A stretch of DNA of 64,000 nt from Gammaproteobacteria bacterium (GTDB taxonomy: Bacteria > Pseudomonadota > Gammaproteobacteria > JACKNK01), in NCBI GenBank assembly GCA_024234955.1, contig JACKNK010000004.1, forward strand, positions 1-64,000, read 5' to 3'. Below, piece after piece: positions 49,242 through 58,883 of this stretch; positions within the stretch are counted from its first letter, which is position 1; the number at the start of each line of letters is the position of its first letter. The notes beneath the pieces are model-generated. The model did no database searches, was not told where the DNA came from, and was given only the letters and a program-made list of their open reading frames with translations. The position numbers and the translations under genes were made by a program.

Positions 49242-51130
49242 CAGACTTCCGCCATGTCGCCCTTGGTTTCGAGCCAGGATTTACGGTCCCCGGCGCGCTT
49301 CTTGGCGAGCAACATATCCATGAGCTGATCCGCCTCGTCCACATCGTCGATGGTGAGCTGAACCAGACGCCGGGTATCCGGAGACATGGTGGTTTCACGC
49401 AACTGCATCGGATTCATCTCACCCAGCCCCTTGAAGCGCTGGACGTTGACCTTGCCTTTCTTGCCTTCGGCATGGATTCGGTCGAGCACGCCCTGTTTCT
49501 CGGCATCGTCGAGGGCGTAATAAACCTCCTTGCCGACATCGATGCGATACAACGGCGGCATGGCAACGAACACATGTCCGGCCGCGACCACCGGGCGGTA
49601 GTGCTTGAGGAAAAGCGCGCACAGCAGGGTCGCGATGTGCGCGCCGTCGGAATCGGCGTCCGCGAGGATGCAGATCTTGCCGTAACGCAAGCCGGAGATG
49701 TCGTCACTGGCGGGGTCAACGCCAATCGCGACGGAAATGTCGTGGACCTCTTTCGAGGCCAGCACGTCTTCCGCTTCCACTTCCCAAGTATTGAGAATCT
49801 TGCCGCGCAAGGGCATCACGGCCTGATATTCGCGTTCGCGGGCCTGCTTGGCGGACCCGCCCGCCGAGTCACCCTCGACCAGGAACAGCTCACCCCGGGT
49901 GACATCCAGGCCGGCGCAGTCGGCGAGCTTGCCGGGCAAGGCCGGGCCGCTGGTGACCTTCTTGCGCATCACCTTCTTGCCGGCGCGCTGACGCTTCTGC
50001 GCGTTGGCGATGACCAGTTCGGCCAAGGCCTCGCCGATCTCGGTGTGCTGGTTCAGGTAAAGGCTGAAGGCGTCCTTGACCACGCCGGAGACGAAGGCGG
50101 CGCATTCCCGGGACGACAATCGCTCCTTGGTCTGCCCGGAGAACTGCGGATCTTCGAGCTTCACCGAGAGCACGAAGGACACCCGCTCCCAAATATCTTC
50201 CGGTGCCAGCTTGATGCCGCGCGGCAGGAGGCTGCGAAAGTCGCAGAACTCACGCACGGCATCGGTAAGGCCGGCGCGCAGCCCGTTGACATGGGTGCCG
50301 CCCTGCGCGGTCGGGATCAGGTTCACATAACTCTCGGTGACCGAATCGCCACCTTCCGGCAACCAGCAGACCGCCCAGTCTGCGGCCTCATGCGCCGACT
50401 GCATCGCGCCGGTAAATGGCGACTCCGGCAGGGTCTGCAGATCCACCAGTTCGCTGGACAGGTAATCGGACAAGCCGCCCTGATAGCACCATTCAAGGGT
50501 TTCGCCACTCGCCTCATCCAGCAGGCTCACCTGAAGACCGGGACACAACACGGCCTTGGCACGCAGCACATGCTTGAGTCGGGACAGGGAGAAACGGGGG
50601 CTGTCGAAATAGCTCGGCTCGGGCCAGAAGCGCAACGTGGTGCCGGTGTTGCGCCGACCGACACTGCCAATCTCCTCGAGATCGGAGACCTTGTGGCCAT
50701 CCGCAAACGCGATGTTGTACTCGTGGCCGTCGCGCCGCACCCAAACCTCAAGATGCTTCGACAGCGCATTGACCACGGAAACACCGACGCCGTGCAGACC
50801 GCCGGAAAACTGATAATTCTTGTTGGAGAACTTACCGCCCGCGTGCAGCTTGGTGAGGATCACCTCGACACCCGGAACCCCCTCCTCCGGATGCAGATCG
50901 ACCGGCATGCCGCGACCATCGTCACGGACCTCCAGGGAACCGTCCTTGTACAGGGTGACCGCAATCGACTTGGCGTGACCCGCCAACGCCTCGTCGACGC
51001 TGTTGTCGATGACTTCCTGGGCCAGGTGATTCGGACGGGCCGTGTCGGTATACATGCCCGGTCGACGTTTGACCGGATCGAGACCGCTGAGGATCTCGAT
51101 GGACGCGGCATCGTAATCGTTCGTTGCCAT
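49241..51130 (-). CDS. parE: DNA topoisomerase IV subunit B
   Basis: The 629-residue protein has the GHKL ATPase motifs (VIDNSVDEALAGH, DDGRGMPVD, GGLHGVGVSVVNAL) and the TOPRIM motif EGDSAGGSAKQARER. Its length and neighbourhood (DUF4282-like gene, parC) distinguish it from GyrB. The ATG at 51130 gives ParE's usual start before DYDAASIEILSGLDPVKRRPG. It begins four bases after the CNP1-like gene. Confidence 0.96.
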   Translation of the reverse strand: MATNDYDAASIEILSGLDPVKRRPGMYTDTARPNHLAQEVIDNSVDEALAGHAKSIAVTLYKDGSLEVRDDGRGMPVDLHPEEGVPGVEVILTKLHAGGKFSNKNYQFSGGLHGVGVSVVNALSKHLEVWVRRDGHEYNIAFADGHKVSDLEEIGSVGRRNTGTTLRFWPEPSYFDSPRFSLSRLKHVLRAKAVLCPGLQVSLLDEASGETLEWCYQGGLSDYLSSELVDLQTLPESPFTGAMQSAHEAADWAVCWLPEGGDSVTESYVNLIPTAQGGTHVNGLRAGLTDAVREFCDFRSLLPRGIKLAPEDIWERVSFVLSVKLEDPQFSGQTKERLSSRECAAFVSGVVKDAFSLYLNQHTEIGEALAELVIANAQKRQRAGKKVMRKKVTSGPALPGKLADCAGLDVTRGELFLVEGDSAGGSAKQAREREYQAVMPLRGKILNTWEVEAEDVLASKEVHDISVAIGVDPASDDISGLRYGKICILADADSDGAHIATLLCALFLKHYRPVVAAGHVFVAMPPLYRIDVGKEVYYALDDAEKQGVLDRIHAEGKKGKVNVQRFKGLGEMNPMQLRETTMSPDTRRLVQLTIDDVDEADQLMDMLLAKKRAGDRKSWLETKGDMAEV

Positions 51131-51134
51131 GGCG

Positions 51135-51737
51135 TTACCAGCCTGTTTTGTCGCCACCGAGGAACCGGCGGGTGTCCTCGGCGGTTTGACCGGTCTTCAA
51201 GTGTTCGATCGCGCGCTCCCGGGTAACGGGAGACCCGTAGGCATCACAAAGGAAGAAACGATGCAGGTCGTGCCGATAACGCTGGGCACGCGAGTTCCCG
51301 ATCAGCTTCCAGTCGGACTGACGTGTCTTCGACACCTTGCCGTCCGAGGTGCCATATCCGTAAATCTTGTAGGTACCGTTATCGCACCTCAGGCCTTCGA
51401 AAAAGACATTCTTCGCACCCGTTTCCGACTCTGCCACCACGGTGTAATGCACAACCTTGTCTGCGGTGATCGCCAAGTATTTCTCATCGATGAAATAGGT
51501 AAAGCGGTCCGAGCCGGAAGAGCCTTCAGGCAGTTCGAGCAGATCGCCATCGTCCGGATAAGGCGGCAAGGCGCTCCCAAGCTCCTTCCAGGGCGCGGCC
51601 TCCTCAAACTCCATGCCTTTTTCGTAGAACTGCTGATCCCGACCCGGCTCGTAAATCAACGGATTGTCCCGGGCCGCGCCGATCCCGGGCAACGCGGCAA
51701 CGCCGACGACCAACAATGAAAACAAAGACTTCAGCAT
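51135..51737 (-). CDS. CNP1-like family secreted protein
   Basis: The 200-residue protein has a signal peptide (residues 1-22) and the CNP1 pattern: LPPYPDDGDLLEL, a conserved FIDEKYLAITADKVVHYTVV, SETGAKNVFFEGLRC and the C-terminal HRFFLC. The family is named after a cryptic neisserial protein and its function is unknown. It is the first gene of the parE-parC transcription unit here. Confidence 0.8.
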   Translation of the reverse strand: MLKSLFSLLVVGVAALPGIGAARDNPLIYEPGRDQQFYEKGMEFEEAAPWKELGSALPPYPDDGDLLELPEGSSGSDRFTYFIDEKYLAITADKVVHYTVVAESETGAKNVFFEGLRCDNGTYKIYGYGTSDGKVSKTRQSDWKLIGNSRAQRYRHDLHRFFLCDAYGSPVTRERAIEHLKTGQTAEDTRRFLGGDKTGW

Positions 51738-52028
51738 TACCCCACTCCAAGGCTTGAGCTATGATCGATCGCGATTGATGAAGCAGCAATCGAGTGTACC
51801 AGTCCAGAGATGGACAACGATGTTGGCGCTAAGTCAAGCGCGTTTCGCGCATGCCGGATCGTGCCGGGCTCGCATCACCGCATGGAAAGCCGATCAGGAA
51901 GCTTCTTTAATAGGGCAGTGGATCGTCGTTCATCGACGCCCCATCGAATGGCCTCAAGCCCGAACATAACAACTGAACGGATGATGAGCGTCTGCAGCTG
52001 AATCAGTCTGCGTCGCCACGGACCAAAC

Positions 52029-53651
52029 ATGACCATGTCCGCACACCAAGACGACACCGCAGTAATCAGCAGAGCAGACGAGCAAACCTGGAACCCGCTC
52101 CGGGTATTCAACTTTTATCGCCTCACGCTGGCCGCATCGTTCGTTCTCTCCGCAGCGACCGGGACCTCCCAGGCCTTTATCGGGGAGGAGATGCCGCTGT
52201 TGTTCCGTCCGACGGCAGTGTTGTATCTGGTCTTCGCGATCATCAGCCTGATTGCGTACTTCCGCCGCAAGCCGGATTTCGAGATCCAGGTCTACGCCCA
52301 GGTGTTGGTCGATATCGTCGCCATCAGTCTGATCATGCATGCCAGCGGTGGCGTCGCCAGCGGGCTGGGCACCCTGCTCGTGGTCGCGATTGCCGCAGGC
52401 GGCATCCTGATGGCCGGGCGCATGGCCAACTTCTTCGCCGCTGTCGCGACCGTTTCCGTGCTGATTCAGCAGTTCTTCGCGTTGGTCCAGATTGATGGCC
52501 CACCGGCCGATTTCACCAAAGCCGGCCTGCTCGGTGCGACCTTCTTCGCCACCGCGATGCTGTCGCTGGTCCTGTCTACACGAATTCGCGAGGGGGAAAA
52601 GCTGGCGGCCGAACAAAGTGTCGACCTGGCCAACCTCGCCCAGCTCAACGAACACATCATCCAGCACATGCAGTCGGGCGTCATCGCCGTGGACAGCGAC
52701 AACTCGATCCGCCTGACCAACAGTTCCGCTCGCCGGATGCTGGATTGGGACCGCGACGAAGCCCCTAAAACGCTGAATGTGCTCTCGAAGGATTTATCGG
52801 AACAGCTCATCGACTGGCGCAAACTCAAGGTCGTGGATCCGCGTTCGATTCGAACCGGTGCTGGCGAGGTCATCCCCCGGTTCAACGCGCTCGGTCTGCG
52901 CCTGACCGGTGCGGTGCTGGTGTTCCTTGATGACGCCTCCGCGCTCAACGAGCAGGCCCACCAGATTCGGCTCGCCTCACTTGGCCGCCTCACCGGCGGC
53001 ATCGCTCATGAAATCCGCAACCCGCTCGGTGCGATCAGCCATGCCGCGCAGCTGCTCGATGAAGCCCCGGACCTTGGCAAGCAGGATCGCCGGCTGCTCG
53101 AAATCATCCACAACCATTCCGCGCGCGTTAACGAGATCATTGAGAACATCCTGCAGCTTTCCCGTGGCAGCAATACCATTCCCGAGCCACTGGAACTCAA
53201 GCCCTGGCTCGATGAATTCATGGCCGACTTCCTGTTCAGCTCCGGCATGCAACAGGAACGGCTCGGATTTGAAATCGAACGCACCGACATGATCGTTCGC
53301 TTCAACCCGACACAGCTGAACCAGATCATCACCAACCTCTGCCAGAACGCGATCCGCCACGGCACCCCGGAAGGCGAAGAGCCGCGTTTCGACATCCGCG
53401 CCGGGTTCTCGGATCGCGACAATCGGCCTTACCTCGAAGTCTGCGACTACGGCAAAGGCATCCCCGAGGACGAAGCGCAGCAGGTGTTCGACCCGTTCTA
53501 CAGCACCCACTCGCAGGGCACCGGTCTTGGCCTGTACATTGCGCGTGAGATGTGCGCCAGTAATCGCGCCCGCCTTGACTATCGCCGTGGCGACACGGTC
53601 GGCGGCTGCTTCCGAATCACCTTTGCTGAAACCAACACCGCGACGGAGTAA
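52029..53651 (+). CDS. pilS: Sensor histidine kinase PilS
   Basis: The 540-residue protein has an N-terminal membrane region with about six transmembrane segments (residues 25-190), a PAS-like domain (about 215-310), a HisKA domain with the phospho-His in GIAHEIRNPLGAISHAAQL, and a HATPase domain (NLCQNAIRHG, DYGKGIPED, GTGLGLYIA). It is the partner of PilR, two bases downstream, and in Pseudomonas senses pilin levels in the membrane. The 291 bases before it (divergent from the CNP1-like gene) hold no gene. Confidence 0.93.
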   Translation: MTMSAHQDDTAVISRADEQTWNPLRVFNFYRLTLAASFVLSAATGTSQAFIGEEMPLLFRPTAVLYLVFAIISLIAYFRRKPDFEIQVYAQVLVDIVAISLIMHASGGVASGLGTLLVVAIAAGGILMAGRMANFFAAVATVSVLIQQFFALVQIDGPPADFTKAGLLGATFFATAMLSLVLSTRIREGEKLAAEQSVDLANLAQLNEHIIQHMQSGVIAVDSDNSIRLTNSSARRMLDWDRDEAPKTLNVLSKDLSEQLIDWRKLKVVDPRSIRTGAGEVIPRFNALGLRLTGAVLVFLDDASALNEQAHQIRLASLGRLTGGIAHEIRNPLGAISHAAQLLDEAPDLGKQDRRLLEIIHNHSARVNEIIENILQLSRGSNTIPEPLELKPWLDEFMADFLFSSGMQQERLGFEIERTDMIVRFNPTQLNQIITNLCQNAIRHGTPEGEEPRFDIRAGFSDRDNRPYLEVCDYGKGIPEDEAQQVFDPFYSTHSQGTGLGLYIAREMCASNRARLDYRRGDTVGGCFRITFAETNTATE

Positions 53652-53653
53652 CC

Positions 53654-55051
53654 ATGAGCAACCCTCTCGCGCTCGTAGTCGATGACGAACCGGACATCCT
53701 CGAGCTGGTCGAACTCACCCTCGGCCGCATGGACATCGACTGCAAGACGGCCGAGAACGTCGGCGACGCCAAGAACCTCCTCAGTTCCGGGCATTTCGAT
53801 GTCTGCCTGACGGACATGAAACTGCCGGATGGCGACGGCATCGATCTCGTCCGTTACATCCAGGAGCAGTATCCGAATCTGCCTGTGGCGGTGATCACCG
53901 CGCACGGCAACATGGAACTGGCGGTCGAGGCATTGAAGGCCGGTGCGTTCGACTTCGTCTCCAAGCCCGTCAATCTGACCATGCTCCGCAACCTGGTCAA
54001 CACCGCACTCAAGCTCAGCAATCAGCAAACCGGAAAGGGAGGCAGCGGATCGAGCGGCAGTGGCAAACGTTCCCGTTCCAACCTGATCGGCACCTCTGCC
54101 GCCATGGAACGGACACGGGCCACGATCGCAAAACTCGCCCGCAGTCAGGCACCGGTTTATATCAGCGGTGAATCCGGCGTTGGCAAGGAGCTGGTCGCCC
54201 GCATGATTCACGAAAGCGGTCCGCGCGCCAGCGGGGCTTTCATACCGGTCAACTGCGGCGCCATCCCCGCCGACCTGATGGAGAGCGAATTCTTCGGACA
54301 TCGCAAAGGCAGCTTCACCGGCGCCTCCTACGACAAGGAGGGCCTGTTTACCGCAGCCAGCGGAGGCACCCTGTTTCTCGATGAAGTCGCCGAACTCCCC
54401 CTGCCGATGCAGGTGAAACTATTGCGCGCCATTCAGGAGCGTGCCGTCCGTCCGGTTGGCGGCAATCGCGAAGTACCCGTCGATGTGCGCATCTTGAGCG
54501 CCACCCACAAGAACCTCGCTGACCAGGTCGCGGAAGGTCATTTCCGACAGGACCTGTATTACCGGATCAACGTCATTGAGCTCCCGGTCCCCCCTTTACG
54601 GGACCGCCGTGAGGACATCCCGCTGCTTGCGGAATTCTTTCTTGACCGACTCTCCGGCGGTGAAGCCAGCCTGCGCCCACTACTTGCGACGGACGCAGTG
54701 GACGCCCTCGATCACTACGGGTTTCCCGGCAACATTCGTGAACTTGAGAACATCCTCGAGCGCGCGATGACCTTGTGTGAGGACAACACCATCCGCGCCG
54801 ACGACCTACAGCTTTCGGTACCGGTCAAAATTCGCCGCGAGGAAGACGATGACTTCCCGGATGACGAGGACAACGGGGGCGGTGAAGTGCCGGTACCGGA
54901 CGACCTGCCGCAATATCTCGATGACATGGAAAAACAGGTGATTACCAAGGCATTGGAAGAAGCTCGTTACAACAAAACCTTGGCGGCTAAGCGTCTCGGC
55001 ATAACTTTCCGCGCTTTGCGTTACCGGTTAAAAAAACTGGGGCTTGAATAG
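53654..55051 (+). CDS. pilR: NtrC-family sigma-54 response regulator PilR
   Basis: The 465-residue protein has a receiver domain (phospho-acceptor Asp in CLTDMKLPDGDG), an AAA+ sigma-54 activation domain with Walker A GESGVGKE and the sigma-54-contacting ESEFFGHRKGSFTGA loop (GAFTGA reads GSFTGA), and a C-terminal Fis-type helix-turn-helix (NKTLAAKRLGITFRALRYRLKKLG). It activates pilA transcription; a matching sigma-54 promoter is found upstream of pilA. A terminator follows. Confidence 0.95.
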   Translation: MSNPLALVVDDEPDILELVELTLGRMDIDCKTAENVGDAKNLLSSGHFDVCLTDMKLPDGDGIDLVRYIQEQYPNLPVAVITAHGNMELAVEALKAGAFDFVSKPVNLTMLRNLVNTALKLSNQQTGKGGSGSSGSGKRSRSNLIGTSAAMERTRATIAKLARSQAPVYISGESGVGKELVARMIHESGPRASGAFIPVNCGAIPADLMESEFFGHRKGSFTGASYDKEGLFTAASGGTLFLDEVAELPLPMQVKLLRAIQERAVRPVGGNREVPVDVRILSATHKNLADQVAEGHFRQDLYYRINVIELPVPPLRDRREDIPLLAEFFLDRLSGGEASLRPLLATDAVDALDHYGFPGNIRELENILERAMTLCEDNTIRADDLQLSVPVKIRREEDDDFPDDEDNGGGEVPVPDDLPQYLDDMEKQVITKALEEARYNKTLAAKRLGITFRALRYRLKKLGLE

Positions 55052-55080
55052 CGCTGATTGCGCAAGATCAAGCTGCTTGA

Positions 55081-55110
55081 ACGGGGCTTTTTAGCCCCGT
55101 TTTTCTTTTT
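55081..55110 (+). terminator. Rho-independent terminator after pilR
   Basis: Stem ACGGGGCT/AGCCCCGT with a short T-rich loop is followed by TTTTTCTTTTT. It ends the pilSR transcript 30 bases after the pilR stop and isolates pilA transcription. Confidence 0.92.
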
Positions 55111-55270
55111 ATTACCAATACGTTATGAATTTTACGGTGCGTTACATATGACCAAATCGGGCAATGTGACCATTTACGTCACTTTTTAGGTGCCCTTCCC
55201 GGTCTATGACAAATATGGGCAACCCAAAAAACAGTAACTGAACTGCTTTTTCTGTACATTTCCACAACAA
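55111..55270 (+). promoter_or_regulatory. Upstream activator region of pilA
   Basis: This AT-rich, non-coding stretch precedes the sigma-54 promoter. It has two direct TGACCA repeats 18 bases apart (55149-55154 and 55167-55172) and an inverted GTGACGT nearby, about 100-120 bases from the promoter, where PilR binds in Pseudomonas. The site assignment is a guess from spacing and symmetry. Confidence 0.35.
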
Positions 55271-55286
55271 TGGCACACAAGCTGCT
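55271..55286 (+). promoter_or_regulatory. Sigma-54 promoter of pilA
   Basis: TGGCACACAAGCTGCT matches TGGCAC-N5-TTGCA-type promoters, with GG and GC exactly 10 bases apart (-24/-12). It lies upstream of pilA and just downstream of pilR, whose product is a sigma-54 activator. The expected start near 55298 gives a leader of about 138 bases. Confidence 0.85.
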
Positions 55287-55435
55287 TCGGTAAATCGACG
55301 GGAAAATTCGTCCATTCGTATATTCCCGAATACTGATCGTTGATGTCGGCCAAACAAACCTTAACGAGCACACGATCATCATCCCCAGCTTCAATTCGGA
55401 CCTGTAAATCCATCGTGATGGATAGGAGACAAACC

Positions 55436-55885
55436 ATGAAACGCACCCAATCCGGTTTTACCCTGATCGAGCTGATGATCGTGGTGGCCATTATCGGCAT
55501 CCTTGCTGCGGTCGCCGTGCCTCAGTATCAGAACTACGTGATCCGCTCCAAGATCACCGAAGGCATCGTCCTGCTGACTTCCCCGAAGGTTGCTCTGTCG
55601 GAGTACTTCATCTCTGTGGGCAGTATGCCGACCAACTCTTCCGTCGGCGGTTTCGCTGACATCGCCAGTGTCGGCGGCGCGGCGGGCGACGTCCTCACCC
55701 AGATCACCTATACCGCATCCGGCACCACAATCGGCATCCTGAGCGGCACGGTCAGTTCCACGGTAGGCAGCGGCGTTGGCTCCGGCAAGGTCATCACCCT
55801 GACCGCGACCGGCGGCAACGACGGCATCACCTTCGAGTGCGCATCCACCCTGGATCCGAAATACATCCCGTCTACCTGCCGTTAA
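55436..55885 (+). CDS. pilA: Type IV major pilin PilA
   Basis: The 149-residue prepilin has a short basic leader MKRTQSG cut before Phe (GFTLIELMIVVAIIGIL), with Glu5 of the mature protein. The C-terminal disulfide loop is formed by Cys in FECAS and Cys in PSTCR. The body is Ser/Thr/Gly-rich, offering O-glycosylation sites. The start has TAGGAG eight bases upstream. It is followed by its own terminator and then glycosyltransferase genes. Confidence 0.96.
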   Translation: MKRTQSGFTLIELMIVVAIIGILAAVAVPQYQNYVIRSKITEGIVLLTSPKVALSEYFISVGSMPTNSSVGGFADIASVGGAAGDVLTQITYTASGTTIGILSGTVSSTVGSGVGSGKVITLTATGGNDGITFECASTLDPKYIPSTCR

Positions 55886-55933
55886 AAGGCAGTGGGTGGA
55901 AAGGCGTAGCTAACTTCTGCGCCTGAGAAACCA

Positions 55934-55966
55934 ACGCCCTGTCCGGTAACGGACAGGGCGTTTTCG
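55934..55966 (+). terminator. Rho-independent terminator after pilA
   Basis: Stem ACGCCCTGTCC/GGACAGGGCGT with loop GGTAAC, followed by TTTTCGTTT. The strong stem explains how pilA can be expressed far above the genes that follow. Confidence 0.92.
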
Positions 55967-56029
55967 TTTGTACCGCTCGCAACGTCGCCATTGAATGCAA
56001 TGTTGATCGACCATTTTGGCCAACACATC

Positions 56030-58009
56030 ATGAATTCACCCCGCTCGATTGCCTTGGCGCTACTGTTCATTCTGATCGCAACCGTGCTGGTCTATCTGCC
56101 CGGCTTGTCCGGCGGTTTTGTCTTCGATGACGGCGTCAACATCGCGGAAAACAGTCAACTTCGTATCACCGACCTGAGCCCGTTGTCCTTGATGCAGGCG
56201 GCCGGATCGGCCGTCAACGGCGACCGGGGCCGACCGTTGTCGATGCTGTCATTCGGCATCAATCACGCCTTGACCGGGCTCGACCCTTGGTGGATGAAGG
56301 CCACGAACTTGGCCATCCATCTCATCAACGGCCTCTTGATATTCCTGTTGTCGTATCGGCTCCTTCAGGTGTATTTCCGGCGCTTCCCGCTTCATTCAGA
56401 CCCGGACTCCTTGCCCTGGATCGCACTTGCCACCGCTGCGGCCTGGACGCTTCACCCCCTCAACCTGAGCCCGGTGCTCTACGTCATTCAGCGCATGGCC
56501 AGCCTGACCACCCTGTTCATGCTCGTCGGACTGGTTACCTACGTCCGTGGTCGCATCCAGATACTGAATGGCGACTTACGTTCAGGCGTGCGTTGGTCGG
56601 TCGGAGCGATTGCGTTCCTGACCCCACTCGCCTACCTCGCCAAACAGAATGGCGTTTTGTTGCCGCTGTTGGCACTGACCCTCGAATTCACCCTGTTTGG
56701 CTTTCGTGACGCGCACGGAAATCGAATCCGCAGCCTGGTCTGGCTGTTTGCGGTGACCGTCGGCTTGCCCGCGTTCGCCGGCGCGATCTATTTCCTTTGG
56801 AATCCTGGCTATCTGCTCAATGGCTATCAGGTCAAACCGTTTTCGTTCACGGATCGGGTATTGAGCGAGCCACGCGTGCTCTGGCAGTACATCGCTCAGA
56901 TCTACATGCCACGCACTGACGCCATGAGCGTCTACAACGACGACGTCGTTGTTTCCACCGGTCTGTTTTCTCCCTGGACCACGCTGCCGGCTGCTCTGGC
57001 GTGGATTGGCGCGGTCATTGTCGCTTTTCTCTACCGTGCACGCTGGCCACTCCTCTCGCTTTCGGTTTTTTTCTTCCTTGGCGCCCACGCAATCGAATCC
57101 AGCGTATTCCCGCTGTTGATCGCCCAGGATCATCGCAACTATCTCCCGAGCTTCGGACCGCTTCTGGTTCTTGGTTGGCTGCTATTCAGTCACCGCCTCC
57201 ATCCGAGCACGTCGCGAATACGGCGCATAGGTGGTCTCGCAATCATTCTGCTGTTCGCGCTGCTGACCTTGTTCCGAAGCGTGTCCTGGTCCAACCCGCT
57301 CAGCCAGGCAATCGACGAAGTCACCAACCACCCGGAATCACCACGCGCTCATAACCTGATTGGCGGCATATATGGCCGCGCATTGGCCGATCCGGGCTTG
57401 GCACCGACGATGAATCACGACGAGCTTTTCCGTCTCGCGAATCAGCATTTGCAACGATCGTCGGAATTGTTACCGACCAGCCTCAGCAGTCTGAGCTCCA
57501 TCGTTCTGCTGCATGTGCTCACAGAAAGGCCCTTACCGACCGATCTGATCGACCGCATCGTGGCGCGCTTGCATGCGGACAACGTCGATGTAGACCATCT
57601 GCTCGGGCTGTCCGGGCTGGAATACACCAGCTCTATCGGGCCAGAAATCATCCCAGGCACCCTGGTCGAATTCTTCTACGAACAGGCGCTGGAAAATCCC
57701 GCTTATCCAAAATCGATGCGTGCGATCCTGCTGATGCGATACGCCAAACTGTTGCGGGATCACAATGCCCGGTTTGGCGACCGTGCCATCGATATGATGC
57801 GGGAAGCGATCCGGCTTCGACCGTCCATCATCCAATACCGGGTCAATCTGGCGGTGATTTTCATGAGCCTGAAACGATTCGATGAAGCCGAAAAGGAACT
57901 CAATGCCGCCGAAGCCCTTGACCCGTTGCACACCATCGACAATCAATTGATCCTGAATCGACGCATCCTGGCGAAGCTGCGCAGCGGATCCGCCTCCCCC
58001 GCCAACTGA
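56030..58009 (+). CDS. Membrane GT-C-type glycosyltransferase with C-terminal TPR-like repeats
   Basis: The 659-residue protein has about ten hydrophobic segments up to residue 420 and a soluble C-terminal part with TPR-like helices (for example NLAVIFMSLKRFDEAEKELNAAEALDP). Early in the protein GGFVFDDGVNIAEN matches the DD-containing first-loop motif of GT-C sugar transferases such as TMTC proteins. It sits directly after pilA, where Pseudomonas strains carry pilin glycosyltransferases (TfpO, TfpW). A role in O-glycosylation of pilin is inferred. The start is uncertain: in-frame ATG codons at 56000 and 56030 are both possible. Confidence 0.7.
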   Translation: MNSPRSIALALLFILIATVLVYLPGLSGGFVFDDGVNIAENSQLRITDLSPLSLMQAAGSAVNGDRGRPLSMLSFGINHALTGLDPWWMKATNLAIHLINGLLIFLLSYRLLQVYFRRFPLHSDPDSLPWIALATAAAWTLHPLNLSPVLYVIQRMASLTTLFMLVGLVTYVRGRIQILNGDLRSGVRWSVGAIAFLTPLAYLAKQNGVLLPLLALTLEFTLFGFRDAHGNRIRSLVWLFAVTVGLPAFAGAIYFLWNPGYLLNGYQVKPFSFTDRVLSEPRVLWQYIAQIYMPRTDAMSVYNDDVVVSTGLFSPWTTLPAALAWIGAVIVAFLYRARWPLLSLSVFFFLGAHAIESSVFPLLIAQDHRNYLPSFGPLLVLGWLLFSHRLHPSTSRIRRIGGLAIILLFALLTLFRSVSWSNPLSQAIDEVTNHPESPRAHNLIGGIYGRALADPGLAPTMNHDELFRLANQHLQRSSELLPTSLSSLSSIVLLHVLTERPLPTDLIDRIVARLHADNVDVDHLLGLSGLEYTSSIGPEIIPGTLVEFFYEQALENPAYPKSMRAILLMRYAKLLRDHNARFGDRAIDMMREAIRLRPSIIQYRVNLAVIFMSLKRFDEAEKELNAAEALDPLHTIDNQLILNRRILAKLRSGSASPAN

Positions 58010-58010
58010 C

Positions 58011-58880
58011 ATGACGCGCATGGAAGAATCAACCATCAGCATCGTTATCCCCGCTCGCAACGAAAGCGGCGCGATTGCCCAACTGCTCACTGACATCCGC
58101 CAGCACTTTCCGGTAGCGGAGATCGTCGTGGTGAACGACGGCTCAGACGATGATACCGGCATGATCTCGGCGCGGTTGGCGGATCGCGTCGTCGATCACC
58201 CTTACCCGATGGGTAACGGTGCGGCGATCAAATCCGGGGCGCGTGCCGCACGCGGCGAGGTTTTGGTATTCATGGATGGCGACGGGCAGCATCGTGCAGC
58301 CGACATCCAACGGCTCCTGGATGGCATCGATGCCGGTATGGATATGGTGGTGGCGGCGCGCACCAAGACCGGACAGGCAAGTATCGGGCGCGCTATCGCA
58401 AACCGGCTCTACAATCGCTTTGCGAGCTGGATGGTCAACCACCGGATCGATGATCTGACCAGTGGGTTTCGTGCGGTTCGCGCCGCCAAGTTTCGCGAAT
58501 TCCTGTTCCTGTTACCGAACGGCTTCTCCTATCCGTCCACGATTACGATGGCCTTCTTCCGCGCCGGATACGCGGTTCATTATGAACCGATTGAGGTCCA
58601 GCCCCGTGTCGGCACCAGCCATATTTCCCCATTGCGCGATGCCACCCGTTTTCTGCTGATCATCTTCAAGATCGGCACGCTCTACTCGCCATTGAAGCTG
58701 TTCTTTCCCGCCAGTCTGGCGTTCTTCTTCACCGGCATCGGGTATTACATCCACACCTTTCTGACCATGCACCGCTTCACCAACATGAGCGCTCTGCTGT
58801 TCATTGTCGCCATCGTGGTGTTTCTGATCGGCCTGGTGTCCGAGCAGATTGCCAACCTGACATACGCACGCAAGGACTAG
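58011..58880 (+). CDS. GT2 polyprenyl-phosphate glycosyltransferase (DPMS-like)
   Basis: The 289-residue protein has a GT-A domain with VVVNDGSDDDT (nucleotide-binding), DGDGQHRAADI (DxD-like metal site) and DDLTSGFRAVR, followed by two C-terminal transmembrane helices, as in ArnC, GtrB and dolichol-phosphate-mannose synthases. It would transfer a sugar from a nucleotide sugar to a polyprenyl phosphate. It starts two bases after the GT-C gene, so the lipid-linked sugar it makes is the expected donor for that enzyme. The sugar is not known. Confidence 0.85.
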   Translation: MTRMEESTISIVIPARNESGAIAQLLTDIRQHFPVAEIVVVNDGSDDDTGMISARLADRVVDHPYPMGNGAAIKSGARAARGEVLVFMDGDGQHRAADIQRLLDGIDAGMDMVVAARTKTGQASIGRAIANRLYNRFASWMVNHRIDDLTSGFRAVRAAKFREFLFLLPNGFSYPSTITMAFFRAGYAVHYEPIEVQPRVGTSHISPLRDATRFLLIIFKIGTLYSPLKLFFPASLAFFFTGIGYYIHTFLTMHRFTNMSALLFIVAIVVFLIGLVSEQIANLTYARKD

Positions 58881-58883
58881 CAC

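Noticed and set aside
49472..51226. 584-codon open frame on the plus strand
   Set aside because: It is antisense to parE, which is a clear topoisomerase gene with all motifs intact.
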